NCBI GenBank assembly: GCA_018340805.1
Contig: JACMZG010001870.1
Location: 15,892,679 to 15,956,678 of the forward strand
Direction of reading: 5' to 3'
DNA: 64,000 nt
From: Microvelia longipes
Lineage: Eukaryota > Arthropoda > Insecta > Hemiptera > Veliidae
Positions 33,725 through 45,409 of this stretch are shown piece after piece. A program made the translations under genes and the position numbers. The notes under the pieces are model-generated. The model had not been told where the DNA came from. It saw nothing but the letters and a program-made list of their open reading frames with translations, and ran no database searches. Position 1 is the stretch's first letter, and each line of letters opens with the position of its first letter.

Positions 33725-35770
33725 GTACTTTTCCAAGTAACATTTTTGAAACAACACTTGCATCAATAAAGTAGAAACCCCGAGAGTAGACGTGTTGAAA
33801 TAATACCACTTAAGAAATTACCTTTTGAGAATTAATGATACAACGGTTGAGTTTATAGTTAGAACCTCAATGAAACTACTCCACTGTCTTAAAGCACATT
33901 AAACACCTCTTGATTAGGAAAAAGTCTTAAATAAAACCTTAATACCAATCTCGATCTAATCTTTCGAAAGACTTAGAGAGCAGACTCGCTAAGTATAAAT
34001 TCTACTTAAAGAAAATAAATAGGTATAGATAGAAAGTTAGAAAATAAAAGAGTTTAAAATAAACTTTAAAGAAAAGAAATAAGTAAAAACAGATTAATCT
34101 TGAATAGAAAAGATAATTAAAATTCTTTTAATTAAATTATTTTCATAATTAATTAATAGTAATAATATAAATAATGTGCATAGTAGTTTAGTAAATAAAA
34201 TTGATAAATAAATACGGCATTTAAAAAAGGTAAGGGTTAATGAGCTTTTTCAACGTTTTTATCTATTTAGCAAATTCATCTACGCAATTTATCTGTTTAA
34301 TTAAAGAAAATGGAACTGTTTGGTAATAAATAAGTGGTGTAATATGTTGTAACTAATTAATAAATAAATAATATTTCTTGGCGTATTTTTGTAGGGAATA
34401 ATGTTCAAGCTTACAAAAAGGAATGAAATCCCAACAAAAATATATGCGTGTAAAAAAAAGAGCCAAGTTTAGCGTAATAAATGTATTATATTTACATACA
34501 TTATTTGTGCAATTATCATTATTTGTGTAAGATTTGTGCAAACTATCTTGTTTCTTATATTTTAACACATCAATTTTTAATGAATTTAATTAAAGAAGAT
34601 TTATGTAAAATCAGTGATATTTCTTATTTCTCCTGTTTTGAGAAAAATGGCTGATTATAAACTAATACTATTTAAATTAAATATTTTGATAGAATAGATA
34701 CTAGTTAACTATAAGATAATATCTTATAAAGATATATAATATATAAATATAATAATAGATAGATAATATATAAAGATAATAACTTAAGTCGGGGATAAGA
34801 TATTATAAAGTTGATAAAACCATGTTGTATGAGAAAACAACCTACGCTGTAGTAGATATATTAACTCATTTTGGGCATTTTTAGAGATTAGTGTTTATTC
34901 CCAAATGACACAAAAAATAAGTGGAAAATGATGGACAAAAAGAAAAAACATAGCAAGCAAGTGGACATTTACATAACATTGATAATAAGAACAAATAAAC
35001 ACGAGTACTGTCATTACTAAATTTAACATAATAATGAACAATACAGAAGAAATATTGTAAAACAAAGAAGATCGACAATAACACAACAAAAATAAAGACA
35101 AATGAAGATAAGCGCAACAATAGAATTGTTAAATCAAAGGGATAATACAAAATGATATGAAAATTACAAGGGATACATAGACCTCAGAACTAATAATAAA
35201 TTAACAGCATACTATAATTAATTAGTAGATGTATATTATGATAGAAAAGCTATAACATCTGAATTTATTATTAAGTGCTTCTACCAATGTCAATTTAGTT
35301 TATAGAGTATAAAACAAATGCGATTATAGCTCCTAAAGATTTAAACCAACTCCAATAAATTACATCTTTCATACATCTCTGGAGAGAATTTAAACTTTAA
35401 TTGCTCTCTTGCAACTTCGCCAATATTCCCTATTCAGCAACAGAGATTAGTAGAATAGATGAACGTCATAGCTTATTAAAATATAAATACTAATAAAGAG
35501 GGTAGAAATACGGATATTTTAACGGGTTGTTCTTAAAATAGAATATATAATTTTATTATTTCATAGATATTCAAATTACGTAAATTTGTATAACTTACTA
35601 GCTAATTAATATTAATATTAATCAACAACCAATACATAATTGATTAAAACAATAATAAATAAAACATAAAACAATTTATCGATGGAGAATCAACAAACTT
35701 TAAGAAGTATAAACAGACTTAAAACAATAAATAAATACGACTGTACTTACGATTTCCACAGGAAAATGAG
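33725..35770. other. gene-free AT-rich stretch
   Basis: Short frames only (up to 89 codons, Phe/Leu/Ile rich). No repeat family recognised. Confidence 0.5.
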
Positions 35771-35783
35771 CTTATGATCAAGA

Positions 35784-35787
35784 ATAT

Positions 35788-35822
<35 letters not shown>

Positions 35823-35839
35823 TATAATATATATAAACA

Positions 35840-35882
<43 letters not shown>

Positions 35883-35909
35883 ACACACACTGTGTGTGTG
35901 TGTGTCTTG
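35784..35909. repeat. compound (TA)n-(CA)n-(TG)n microsatellite
   Basis: TA repeats to about 35834, then CA repeats to about 35889, then a short TG run. The CA and TG parts are complementary and could form a hairpin. Confidence 0.95.
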
Positions 35910-36214
35910 GTCGTACGTTTCTGGGATGAATTTATGTATTTTTGTTAATTTAATTGATTTTAATAAGTTTTAACAAAAAATTAAGGAATTGCATACAATG
36001 TAAAAGATGTTTGTATAATTTATTACTTTAATCATAAAGTTACCTTTTCATTTATATATTTTTTTTCCCCCCATTTATACAAGAAAAATTATAATTTCTT
36101 TAATCTTAATTTTTTACCAGAAAACTTTAAAAACTTTTGTATTTTCTTTTGTATATTTTATTATTAAAAAGATTCCCGTGGATTACCTGTAATCATTAAG
36201 GAAGCAGGTAGTTG

Positions 36215-36215
<1 letters not shown>

Positions 36216-36277
<62 letters not shown>

Positions 36278-36298
36278 CACACACACACCACACACACA
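36216..36298. repeat. poly(A) followed by (CA)n
   Basis: About 47 A, then about 35 bp of CA. The Lys-rich ORF through it is an artefact. A poly(A) of this length may be the tail of a degraded retroposon. Confidence 0.9.
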
Positions 36299-36442
36299 TT
36301 TTACATATATAAATATATGTGTGTGTATGTGTCTGTGTGTATGTATGTACTTCTTTACATGTATGTACTAGACGTTTTTTGTGTCATACAACAATTTTCA
36401 AACCTATCTTGGATTGAAATGAAACGAGGTAGAAAAATCTTA

Positions 36443-36489
36443 TATATACATATATATATATTATATATATATATATATATATAATATAT

Positions 36490-36541
<52 letters not shown>
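36443..36541. repeat. (TA)n microsatellite
   Basis: About 95 bp of interrupted TA. Confidence 0.95.
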
Positions 36542-36543
<2 letters not shown>

Positions 36544-36544
36544 A

Positions 36545-37290
36545 ACAGAACCCTTTCGTTTATAAAATATTCATTAACCCAAAATAATGACTCAGCAAAA
36601 ATTGAAATCCAGATGGAAAAAGTTTTGGATCAAGCTCAAACTTACTAAACTAATACTACTATAAAAGGTAAATTAACTGCGAAGTCAACGAAATTTTATT
36701 AACATTGGTGATAATTTTATTGTTTGGCGGATGAAATTTTATGTTAAAAAATCACGATTTTTGACTAATGCAATTAGAAATTCGCTTATATTGTGGTAGT
36801 ATGCCACATAAATATACTAATAATGCGACAATCTAATACAGAACAAGAAGTTGCAACAGGAAGCCGGGTAGACCTCGAAGCAGTTCTCAGCGACGACGCC
36901 GCACATTGTTGTAAAAGCATAATGTACATAAAATGTATACATCACATTAGATAATTTCTAATCTCCATGGGTAAATTGCTTATATAAGCGGAACGGTCAC
37001 CAATTTCCATATCAGTGCTATAAAATAGACCACACAATATATAAAATATTTTATGAACAAGTTATACATAAATCATTCGGCATTCTTTATGAAATCCAAT
37101 TGTTATTAGAAAATAATTTCACAATAACAATATATTTGATAAAATATTGGTCATCATTATCAATTGCATTATACATATGTATTGAAATACACAATCGGAT
37201 TGAATACGTATTTTTTTATTCTTTAATATTATTAGTCAATACCTGTTCGAAATTTTGATTGAATGGGCTGTAATTTATAAAATTGTACAA
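36545..37290. other. gene-free stretch with small GC-rich island
   Basis: At 36845-36905 there is an unusually GC-rich patch (AGGAAGCCGGGTAGACCTCG, CAGCGACGACGCCGCACATT). It could be a short exon or repeat piece, but no splice context or open frame supports an exon. Confidence 0.35.
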
Positions 37291-37296
37291 ACAGAA

Positions 37297-38010
37297 TAGG
37301 CCAAGAGCCAGGCTTGAAAATTGTGACTCATTTTGTACTACTTCAAACCTAATTTTTCTGTAAATATACTTTAAATTATGAAGACAAAATATAGTCTGCC
37401 TATCCAGAGTGGAACCCTTTATATGAATGCGCTCGCTAAAATATTAGAAAATCGCATAAATTCCCGTTTTCTTGCAAGAAGTGGTTTCATGTAGGTCGAA
37501 TGCAAAATATAAAGACAACATTTGTTAAAGCTGATAAAATTTCCAATAAAATGAGTGTTTTTCGTCAAAATCGGATTACTACAACTAAAGTTATGACATT
37601 TGTTAAATGGCCAAAAAATTAATGCTGCTTTGGTGTTTTTTAAACAGCTTTAACTTATGTTGTAGCCATCCAATTTTGATGACTGACCACTCGTTTTAAA
37701 GAACATTTTGTCACCTTTAAAAAATGTACTCTTCATGGTTTGCACACGACCTACAGGGAACCACTTATTTCAAGAAAACTGAAATTTGTGCGACTTTCTC
37801 AAATTTTGAGCATGCGTAACAATATGAAGGGCTGGAGCCCTTCATATTGTTGAATGCAATATTAGGTTGCACGCTGCCTATCCAGAGTGGACTCTGGATA
37901 GGCAGACTATGTTTTTTCTTATAATTTAAAGTATATTTTCAGAAAAATTTGGTTTCAAGTAGTACAAAATGAGTCACATTTTTTAGACCTGGCTCTTGGA
38001 CTAGAATAAA
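37297..38010. mobile_element. ~710-bp long-TIR foldback element
   Basis: Terminal inverted repeats of about 120 bp: GGCCAAGAGCCAGGCTTGAA, TGTGACTCATTTTGTACTAC and AGTCTGCCTATCCAGAGTGG at the left, each answered in reverse at 37888-38005. The inner halves also pair loosely (TTCTTGCAAGAAGTGG with CCACTTATTTCAAGAAAA). AGAATA borders both ends and may be a 6-bp target duplication. A perfect hairpin (CAATATGAAGGGCTGGAGCC) sits at 37830-37860. No transposase. Confidence 0.75.
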
Positions 38011-38329
38011 AATGCGTTAATAATGATATTAGAAGATGAAAGTAATAAACTTTTTTTAAAAATATAGATAAAATATTTTTTATCAATAAATAAAAATTGC
38101 ATATAACTTGTATATAATAAAGTATAAACAAAATCGAAACTTATGGTGTTTACCAGAAAAAAATTAAGTTTATTCCGCATTACACTTAGGTGGTACGTGA
38201 AGAGCTAAAGATTTGTGGACTTGCGATCAAAATCTAAAACCAAGTAAAAAAGAAAGAAAAAAGGTACATTTTTCAAGCTCTTTGTTAAACTCTTTAGATT
38301 TCCGAGAGATGGCAGCATTTTGAAAAAGG

Positions 38330-38530
38330 AGAGAGAAAGAGAGTACGAGAGAAAGAAGGCCCTAAACGCCACCATTCACCCTCTAGACACCCCAAAAGAG
38401 AAATTTTTCTTTTCCCTTTACAAACTAGGGAAAGTATAAAGTTAGTTGAAAAAGGCAAACAGTTAAAAAGAAGCCTCCTAACCGTTATCTCTCTCAGTCA
38501 ACTATATATAAAGCACTCCAAGGGAGGCGG
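38330..38530 (+). promoter_or_regulatory. possible RNA polymerase II promoter
   Basis: A GA-rich tract (AAGGAGAGAGAAAGAGAG, ACGAGAGAAAGAAGG) lies about 150 bp upstream of CAGTCAACTATATATAAAGC, a good TATA box in a region that is otherwise mixed in composition. GAGA tracts plus TATATAAA are typical of inducible insect promoters. No ORF of interest starts downstream, so this may be an element-borne or coincidental match. Confidence 0.25.
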
Positions 38531-38764
38531 ACTGTTACAAACATAACCATTTTCAACCCTCTCTCAAATTTAGGGCTATTCCTTAAGCTAGATTTCTTTG
38601 TTATAAAAATGTAGTAACTTTCCTTTAGTGCCAAGATGTAAATAGATAATTGATAAGTCGGAATTGTCACTCTTTAAAATATCCGATAGAGTATAAATGG
38701 CATTACAATTACCACCAATTAGTTTATTTGAGTAAAATTAAAGTACAGTTGCCAGCCTTATTAT

Positions 38765-38830
38765 TATAGGTATAGGTAGTATAAATATATTATAGGTATA
38801 ATAGTATAAATATAATATAGGTATAATAAT
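38765..38830. repeat. TATAGGTATAATAGTATAAA array, left part
   Basis: Two to three units of TATAGGTATAATAGTATAAA; the same array resumes at 39645-39795 beyond the inserted LINE. Confidence 0.8.
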
Positions 38831-38834
38831 AATA

Positions 38835-39642
38835 ATAATAATAAGCCTTTTATTAAAACTTTTTACAAACACATTCTTAAATACAAAAATTTAGTTTTAA
38901 CAATAATTTATAAGTTTTAAATCGGCAATAACCGAGGCACCTTAAGGGTTGGAGTACATCAACTATAATGGATAGATATTTTTGTAGACACTGTGTAATA
39001 CAAATATTACTATTTTTATTTTTTCATAAGTAAAAACATATTATATAATACTATAAGTTATTTTATTTAATTATATTATTTATATCATTATGTTGTAAAT
39101 AAATTAATTCACACATACACATGCATATGTATACATACATACATACATTACACATACACACACACACATATATTAGAATATATTACAATGTTATTGTTAT
39201 TTGCTATTTAAGTAATTTTTATTAATTCAACTTTTTATAATTAATTTTAACTTAAATTTAAATCATCCTCATATCATAAAATTATCCTAATACTAAGTAA
39301 AATTCATTGTGTATCTTTCTGACATGAAAGGATACTATTAATTATTTATTCAGTTACACTAACTATCCTAAAATCATGCCATTTCCTAATGGCCTAATAA
39401 TTTATTTATTTCATTTATTAGTAATTTTAATTTAATGTTTAATAACTAATTCAAAATAATTTCAGACTAGTTAATTTTTATACAAGTAAGCTTGGCAGTA
39501 AACAGAACTAAGTCTTCTCCATTCACTTCTATCATACGCAATTCTGTGCCATGCACACTTTCTTTCGCTAACTTTAGACATTTCTTCTTCCCACCTGATA
39601 CATGGTCTGCCTCTCTTTCTCTTTTTGTCTCTTGGATACCAT
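38835..39642 (-). mobile_element. 5'-truncated RTE-clade LINE, second copy
   Basis: Minus strand: the last part of the ORF (39471-39640), then a ~630-bp 3' UTR containing GTGCCTCGGTTATTGCCGAT, a counterpart of GTACCACGGCTCATTGCCGA in the 27-kb element, ending in AAAGGCTTATTATTATTATT. It split the tandem array at 38.8/39.65 kb. Confidence 0.75.
39471..39640 (-). pseudogene. RTE ORF C-terminus
   Basis: Frame: YPRDKKRKRGRPCIRWEEEM, then WHRIAYDRSEWRRLSSVYCQ, then AYLYKN and TAA. This aligns with the end of the 27-kb copy (WYPRECKRKRGRPRVRWDEE, DRKEWLRMGEVYKDVWLYK). Truncated at the 5' end exactly at the array junction. A different, longer frame over the same bases (39467-39661) is spurious. Confidence 0.8.
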
Positions 39643-39644
39643 AA

Positions 39645-39795
39645 TATAGGTATAATAGCATAAATATAATATAGGTATAATAGTATAAATATAAGTAAAT
39701 TAGTATAATAGTATAAATATAAATAGGTATAATAGTATAATATAATAATTATAGGTATAATAGTATAAATGTATTTATATTATAGGTATAATGGT
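39645..39795. repeat. TATAGGTATAATAGTATAAA array, right part
   Basis: Six to seven degenerate units of about 20-25 bp continuing the array interrupted by the LINE. Confidence 0.85.
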
Positions 39796-39843
39796 AAAGA
39801 TAGTAGACAAAAACATTGGATTAAGTCATATAACGGAAACTCT

Positions 39844-39920
39844 GTTGGAACGATAGTAGAGGACATTTGTATTGGTATTCGAATTCCAACACAGATTTCT
39901 ACAAAAGCTATCATTCCAAC
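39844..39920. mobile_element. 77-bp near-palindrome
   Basis: GTTGGAACGATAGTAGA and its reverse counterpart CTATCATTCCAAC flank TTGGTATTCGAATTCCAA. It is probably a minimal foldback element or the fused ends of one. Confidence 0.65.
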
Positions 39921-40097
39921 TGAATTGCCAGCTCTTATTAGGGTCTATCAGTTTTGTAAGATAGAAGTCTATCTAATGCTTTTTTGTGTAGCAGGTAATA
40001 ATATTAAAAAAAAAATTTATTTCTCCCTCAATAACTCTGATACCGTTATAATCAGTGCCTAACATTATTATTATATACATACATACATACACATACA

Positions 40098-40098
40098 C

Positions 40099-40155
<57 letters not shown>
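40098..40155. repeat. (CA)n microsatellite
   Basis: About 57 bp of CA preceded by a short ACAT repeat. Confidence 0.95.
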
Positions 40156-40158
<3 letters not shown>

Positions 40159-40224
40159 CAGCATAGCATAAAATTAAGATCACACCTAAATACTCGAACA
40201 TTTAGAGAAAAAATAAATTTGCTA

Positions 40225-40540
40225 TTAGAGGGGGCAAAAGATCTAAAGAGCGAGACGTGCAAAGGGAAGCTGTAGAGATCAGACCCTCTACTTTAAAAGC
40301 TGCAATAAAATCTAAAGAACTAGACGCGCGAAGCGAAACTCATCCCACCAGTGTTTTTAATCAAGAGCTGATGAAACAGGTGAACGATGAGCGAACGAAG
40401 AGGAAAACTCAGCGGATATTTTCCCAGTTTGTACTTAATACAGTCTTGCAATGAGGTTATATTTGAACTAATCTGCTTTAAAACAACATGAGCTAGACGT
40501 GGGAGGGCGTGTGAAGCGAACGGCCCGAAGGATGCTAGTA
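40225..40540. repeat. short dispersed AGACG(T/C)G..GAAGCGAA blocks
   Basis: AGAGCGAGACGTGCAAAGGG, AGAACTAGACGCGCGAAGCG and GAGCTAGACGTGGGAGGGCG are three related blocks about 80-180 bp apart. A 65-codon plus-strand frame (40257-40454) crosses two of them; I do not regard it as a gene. Confidence 0.35.
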
Positions 40541-40724
40541 AAAAAAATAGAACTTAAGTTATTTTTATATATCAACACAATAATTACTTAAAATATACAT
40601 TAGTTATAGAATTTTTTATAATTCCTTTCGATGATTGAACATCTATAGAACATCTATATTTACCTAAAGTTTGAATCTACTAAAGTATGTAGATTTTAAA
40701 ATCTACATACGGTGGATTGATTTT

Positions 40725-40935
40725 TTGTAACTAAATTTCAACTCTCTAGCATAAATACACTGGGCGCTTACGATGATATCAAGACACACACACATTAACA
40801 GACAATTTGCGAAAACCACTCAGGAGCCCTTAAAAACGCCTGAAACGGATAATTTTGGGTTCATCCCGGTTTCTGATTTTTTTGCAAACACAATACTTTT
40901 CCTATATACCTACGGTATAAATGAGGAAAAGAAAT
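40725..40935 (-). mobile_element. module A copy
   Basis: AAATTTCAACTCTCTAGCAT, GGGCGCTTACGATGATA, AACCACTCAGGAGCCCTTAA, CTGAAACGGATAAT, CAATACTTTTCCTATATACC on the minus strand. Confidence 0.8.
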
Positions 40936-40939
40936 AAAA

Positions 40940-41500
40940 TAACTGTCATACCCTAAATTCATTCCCTCTAAACGCTCATTAAGAAAAAAAATCAAAATGT
41001 AAAAGTAAAAACATAACTAATGAACGCCTATTATAACTTTTAACCCAATTTTATTTCTTTACATCCGGGTTCTAATTATAATTACCTTCATTAATAACTC
41101 ACTTTTTAAAGCCATAAATATTGACTAACATTTACAAAAAAATTCTATATTTAAGTAAAGATTTAAAATATTTAAAATCAATACTTTTTGTCTAATATGA
41201 ACAGAAGTTTTGAAAATTATTTAATATCAATTAATTATAAACGATGATGAGCTCCTTGTATTAATTTATTCATAAATAATAATAAAATTAATGGTATTAA
41301 TTAATAATAATGTTAGCGCACTCTTTTATAAAGTAAACAATAGGTATTTGTTTACTTTCCCTTAAAAAATAAAAAAAAAACAATAAAAGGCTTTGATCAT
41401 TAATCATTTTATTCATTCAATTTTTTTTTTATATTTTTCCATAATGAACTTTAAATTTCGCTTTCATATAATAATGCAGACAGTGAAGGAAACAATTTAT
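40940..41500. other. gene-free AT-rich stretch
   Basis: Nothing recognised. Confidence 0.5.
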
Positions 41501-41506
41501 AAATCT

Positions 41507-42405
41507 AAAAGAGATATCTCGGAACCTTTCCTCACTTTTTCGAATTTGTTACGCTCACTTCGAACTCGATTCGCTCGTTCTGAGAATATGATAAACGGTC
41601 AATTTATGTTTTAGTTTAATACTGGACTGGAATCATCAGTTATTATGGTACTATTGGACTGGAAATATCAGTTATTATTGTACTGACTACATTGGATAGG
41701 AAATATCAGTAATTATCGTACTGACTACATTGGACTGGAAATAACAGTTATTTATTCGTGCTGACGACATTTGGATAGAAATATCATAATTCGTACCTGA
41801 CTACATTGGACTGGAAATAACAGTTATTATTGTACTGACTACGCTTGATGCTGCTTAACTAACGCGATCCTTTAAAAATTCTGATATACTTAAGAAACTT
41901 ATATAAAAATTCTGGCGCGGTGGCGTCCGCCAGTCGGCGAATTTCCTTTGGATGCGTGTTTCCGTGCCTTTACATAATATAAGTTTACAACTACTAAATA
42001 AATAAATTCCGGCGCGGTGTCCGCTGTCGGGCGAATTTCATTTAGAATGCGTGTTTTTTGTGCTGAACCAACCCATTTCTTGCTTTATGCAAGAACCATT
42101 GCCATTTGGCGTGGTTCCGGTTTCATGCTTGTAGAAAACCTAAGCAGTTACCTCAATTGTCAAGCACTGCTCGTAACTCATTTTGTCTGTATTTTCCAAA
42201 GGAAATGCGCTAAAACCTTGAAAGATAACTGACGAAGCTTAAAGATAAGTTAAATATAAATGCCCTAGGAGCTGCGATGATAAGACACACATACAGACAG
42301 ACAACTTTGAGAAAACCACTCAAGAGGCCTTTAAAAGACCTAAAACGGATAATTCCGGTTTCATGCAGGAACAAAATACTTTTTCTATATACCAGCGTTA
42401 TAAAA
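41507..42405 (-). mobile_element. 5S-like composite repeat with internal array and insert
   Basis: From the tail upwards on the minus strand: tail (GATATCTCGGAACCTTTCCT, TTCGAACTCGATTCGCTCGT, 41507-41600), an expanded array (41623-41845), a core remnant (CGCTTGATGCTGCTTAACTA, 41850-41873), the ATCTATA-like linker, an insert carrying two GGCGCGGTG blocks (41910-41965, 42008-42060), and module A (AGGAGCTGCGATGATAAGAC to CTATATACCAGCG, 42262-42400). Confidence 0.6.
41623..41845. repeat. ~38-bp array grown in the 5S-like core
   Basis: About six units of GGACTGGAAATATCAGTTAT plus TATTGTACTGACTACATT. The segment GTACTGACTACG at its end is the core's own sequence, so the array appears to be an expansion of part of the 5S-like block. 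Confidence 0.75.
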
Positions 42406-42409
42406 CCGC

Positions 42410-43545
42410 CGCTACTCCTTCGGGCACTCTATATCCTTCCTATCCTCAGGTTATAAACATGTCGAGTAAAGTTTTAGTACTTAATTATTGTGCAGTAGTT
42501 AATTGTACATATTTAATGTTATTCTTATCTTGTTAATTATAAACTAATGAATCTTAAGAAAATAAACATTACATTAAAGTCTGTTGACATTAAGCGTGTT
42601 AGACCTTAAAAGTGAAAAGCACAGACTTTATACGCTTCTCCAATACTTTTAAACTCTCTATGGGACAAGTTGTCCTCTGCCCATCTATTTTCCATAAAAA
42701 CGGTGGCGACACTTTTTTACCTTTATGCTCCCCCGGTGGATTGTGGATATACAATACATCAGTAAGTACCCCCTACCATGAAATCCACCCCCTCCATGAC
42801 CTCAACTTTATAAGCTCATTTTTTCTTTGAAAATTCGCTAAAAACTATTTGTATATCGATGGGATATCAAATAAAATCATAATAAATTTTATTCCCAAAT
42901 CGTATAAAATGTCTGCCATCTCAGTCTATTATATCACTCGCATAATAGAACGCAATAAAATTTAATTTAAAAAAAAAATTCTAACAAAATATGCCGCTTG
43001 TGTAAAATTAGAAAAATAAATATATGATTTAATTATACAATATAATTATAATATGTATGTTTTATTTTACTTCCCACTTATTTCCTGTATTCCAAGTCAA
43101 CATAATAAACGCTAAATAATTTACGCAAGACAAATAAAGGTAAAAGAATGTTAAAACCGAAAGTATAGTTTCTTATATAGTTGGTTTAGGTTCAAATATA
43201 AGGTCAAATGAAGCACGTTTTGACTGTGTTTTTGTCCAAACAATAATCTGATATACACGCTACAATCATCGTATAAACGATCCTTAGACACAATTTCACA
43301 GATATTAACTGATACTATTTTTTCCTTACTTATACTGCTGGTATATAGAAAAAGAATTCTGTGAATCTAGAATGAAATCCGATAAATCTATGTCTGTTAT
43401 TATTGTAGCTCTCAATGTATTTATGCCAAAAAATACATTTTTTTAAGTGGAAATTCAATTTTTAGAAACATAAAAATAATTTTTAAATCATGTCATCAAC
43501 AGGCGATAATGATTCAGCATAAATTTCGAAATTTCATAATAGTTT
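42410..43545. other. gene-free stretch
   Basis: No recognisable coding sequence; the 72-codon plus-strand frame at 42612-42830 has no features and no repeat match. Confidence 0.4.
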
Positions 43546-43547
43546 TT

Positions 43548-44455
43548 TTAAAAAGTTCACAATCATCTTTCTTATTTCATTCTGTCGCAAAAAGATTTTA
43601 ATTTTTTGTAAGACAACAAAGTTTACGTAGCTTTCAAGCTTTTTGAATATATGATATATATATATATATAGTATATATATATATATATAATATATATATA
43701 TATATAATATATATATATAAGACATGTAGCTTCATTTATACAGTAGCCTATAAAGGAAAAGTATGGTTTGCAAAAAATTATCAGTTTCAGGTGTTTTTAG
43801 CCCTCCTAAGCGATTTTCACAAAGTTGTTAGACAGTATGACTGAGTTTGTTATCATCGTAATTCCCAGTGCATGCATGTATAAGTTAGAATGATAAAAAC
43901 TTTGGTACAAAAATTCTTTCATTTAGTCTACTTGTGGCTATCCGGAAAATATTTTTTATAACGTCATACACTTGCAATAATGACACTGCAAAACTTTCAA
44001 AAATGCATACCACGCGGAAATTTGAAACGCATGTAGTCATTTATAAGACAAAAACATGTGTCAAGTATCATCTAATTATCAGCATTAGCTCATTTATATC
44101 AAATAGCTTGTATAAGTTTAAAAAATTGTCAAAAATAAAAAAAAAATCAATTGAGTTGAAAATCGCTAAAAGTTCATCCTTTTACGAAATGAATAAGTAA
44201 CTTTCGTTATAACGCGGCAAGTATATCTACGGGTTTTGTTTGATCATCAAGTTAAGCTGCATTGAGTGATATCAGTGTCTGAATAGGTGACCGCTGAGAA
44301 TAAAACGAAATAATTTACAGTCTGAGAACAAACAAAGCGTGGCCAAAGGCGTGTATCACTATAAATTTGGATTTTTTAATATTCTGAGGATGGGCGTAGC
44401 GAATCCGACGTGTTGAGGAAATGTTTTGATGTACCTCGGAGATCTTTTATAGCTG
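43548..44455 (+). mobile_element. 5S-like composite repeat, long copy A
   Basis: Order on the plus strand: a leader (CACAATCATCTTTCTTATTT, 43556), a (TA)n tract (43650-43722), module A (AGGAAAAGTATGGTTTGCAA, TCAGTTTCAGGTGTTTTTAG, GTTATCATCGTAATTCCCAG), a middle part with GTCATACACTTGCAATAATG and CAATTGAGTTGAAAATC, AGTATATCTACGGGTTTTGT, the 5S-like core (44241-44300: TGATCATCAAGTTAAGCTGC, GAATAGGTGACCGCTGAG), and the tail (ATTCTGAGGATGGGCGTAGC, GATGTACCTCGG). One of two near-full copies; the other is 48478-49405. No ORF. Confidence 0.75.
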
Positions 44456-44459
44456 TTTA

Positions 44460-45405
44460 GCAAACGCACTTATAACAGTTCTTACAAGACGGAAAGGATA
44501 AAGTAAAAACAAGACGTCCTTCATACAAACAACTGTTACTTTTAATAGTTTTATAATATTTTTTGAAAAACGTGATGAAATAGTTTTACTGACTATATGT
44601 AGAAATGCATGATAATTCCACTTTGAATATAAGAAAGAAATTTAGAAAATATAGGAAAGAAAAGAAACAAGTTAATAAAAAATTCTAAACTTAATTAAAA
44701 GATACAATATAAGTAGTTTACATCCCTTCCCTAAACAAGCTTGTGTTCTAGTTTGTAGGAAATAGCCTAGCTCTGGTTTATAGGATTATAGGAGTTATGA
44801 GAACCACTTGTTCGATCAATCAATACACTACGGTAGAAGGACACGACGAAAGTGACCACATATTCACAAAAAAATACTTCCTAGGACATTGGTGGCTGGC
44901 ATCATGAGTCTCCTAAGCCAACTCCAGCATTCTAGATTCGCGAACATGTTAGGAGATAAATAATTATTAGTTAGAAATTATCATTAAAATTATTAATAGA
45001 GAAGTAAACATTTCAGATGAGCTAAATTAAAATGAATTTATATTGTTTAATAAATAATAATAAAAGGTAAAAACATGGCACAAAACTTAAAATAATGTAA
45101 AAGATAAGTAAGGTGGACGTTAATGGAATTCATCTTAATAAAAGAGATGAAGTCTCTCCATACAATATTAATTCTTTAAGAGCTAAGAACTTTGACCTAA
45201 CAAGAGGCCATTATCAATTCTAGCCTAACTAATAATTCGACAAAAAATAGATGGCTAAACAAAGAAAGAAAAATAAATAATAAAAAAGTAAAAAATATTA
45301 AAACTTTAAACAACACCCATTTCTTTATTCAACGGTATTTTCAATTTTTTATATATTTATTTATTTTTACTATTGTTTTCCCTTTTAATTATTTTTACCT
45401 TTCCT
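44460..45405. other. gene-free stretch
   Basis: At 45185-45235 there is a worn copy of the 8.2-kb foldback end (TGACCTAACAAGAGGCCATT). Otherwise nothing recognised. Confidence 0.45.
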
Positions 45406-45409
45406 CATT

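Noticed and set aside
33468..33809. 113-codon minus-strand ORF
   Set aside because: Runs across a module A repeat (CVCVR-type stretch from the CA/TG run); other copies of the repeat do not keep the frame.
36212..36484. Lys-rich then Thr/His-rich 90-codon ORF
   Set aside because: Translation of poly(A) followed by (CA)n and TA repeats.
39973..40262. Val/Cys repeat ORFs on the minus strand
   Set aside because: Both frames are translations of the (CA)n microsatellite at 40098-40155.
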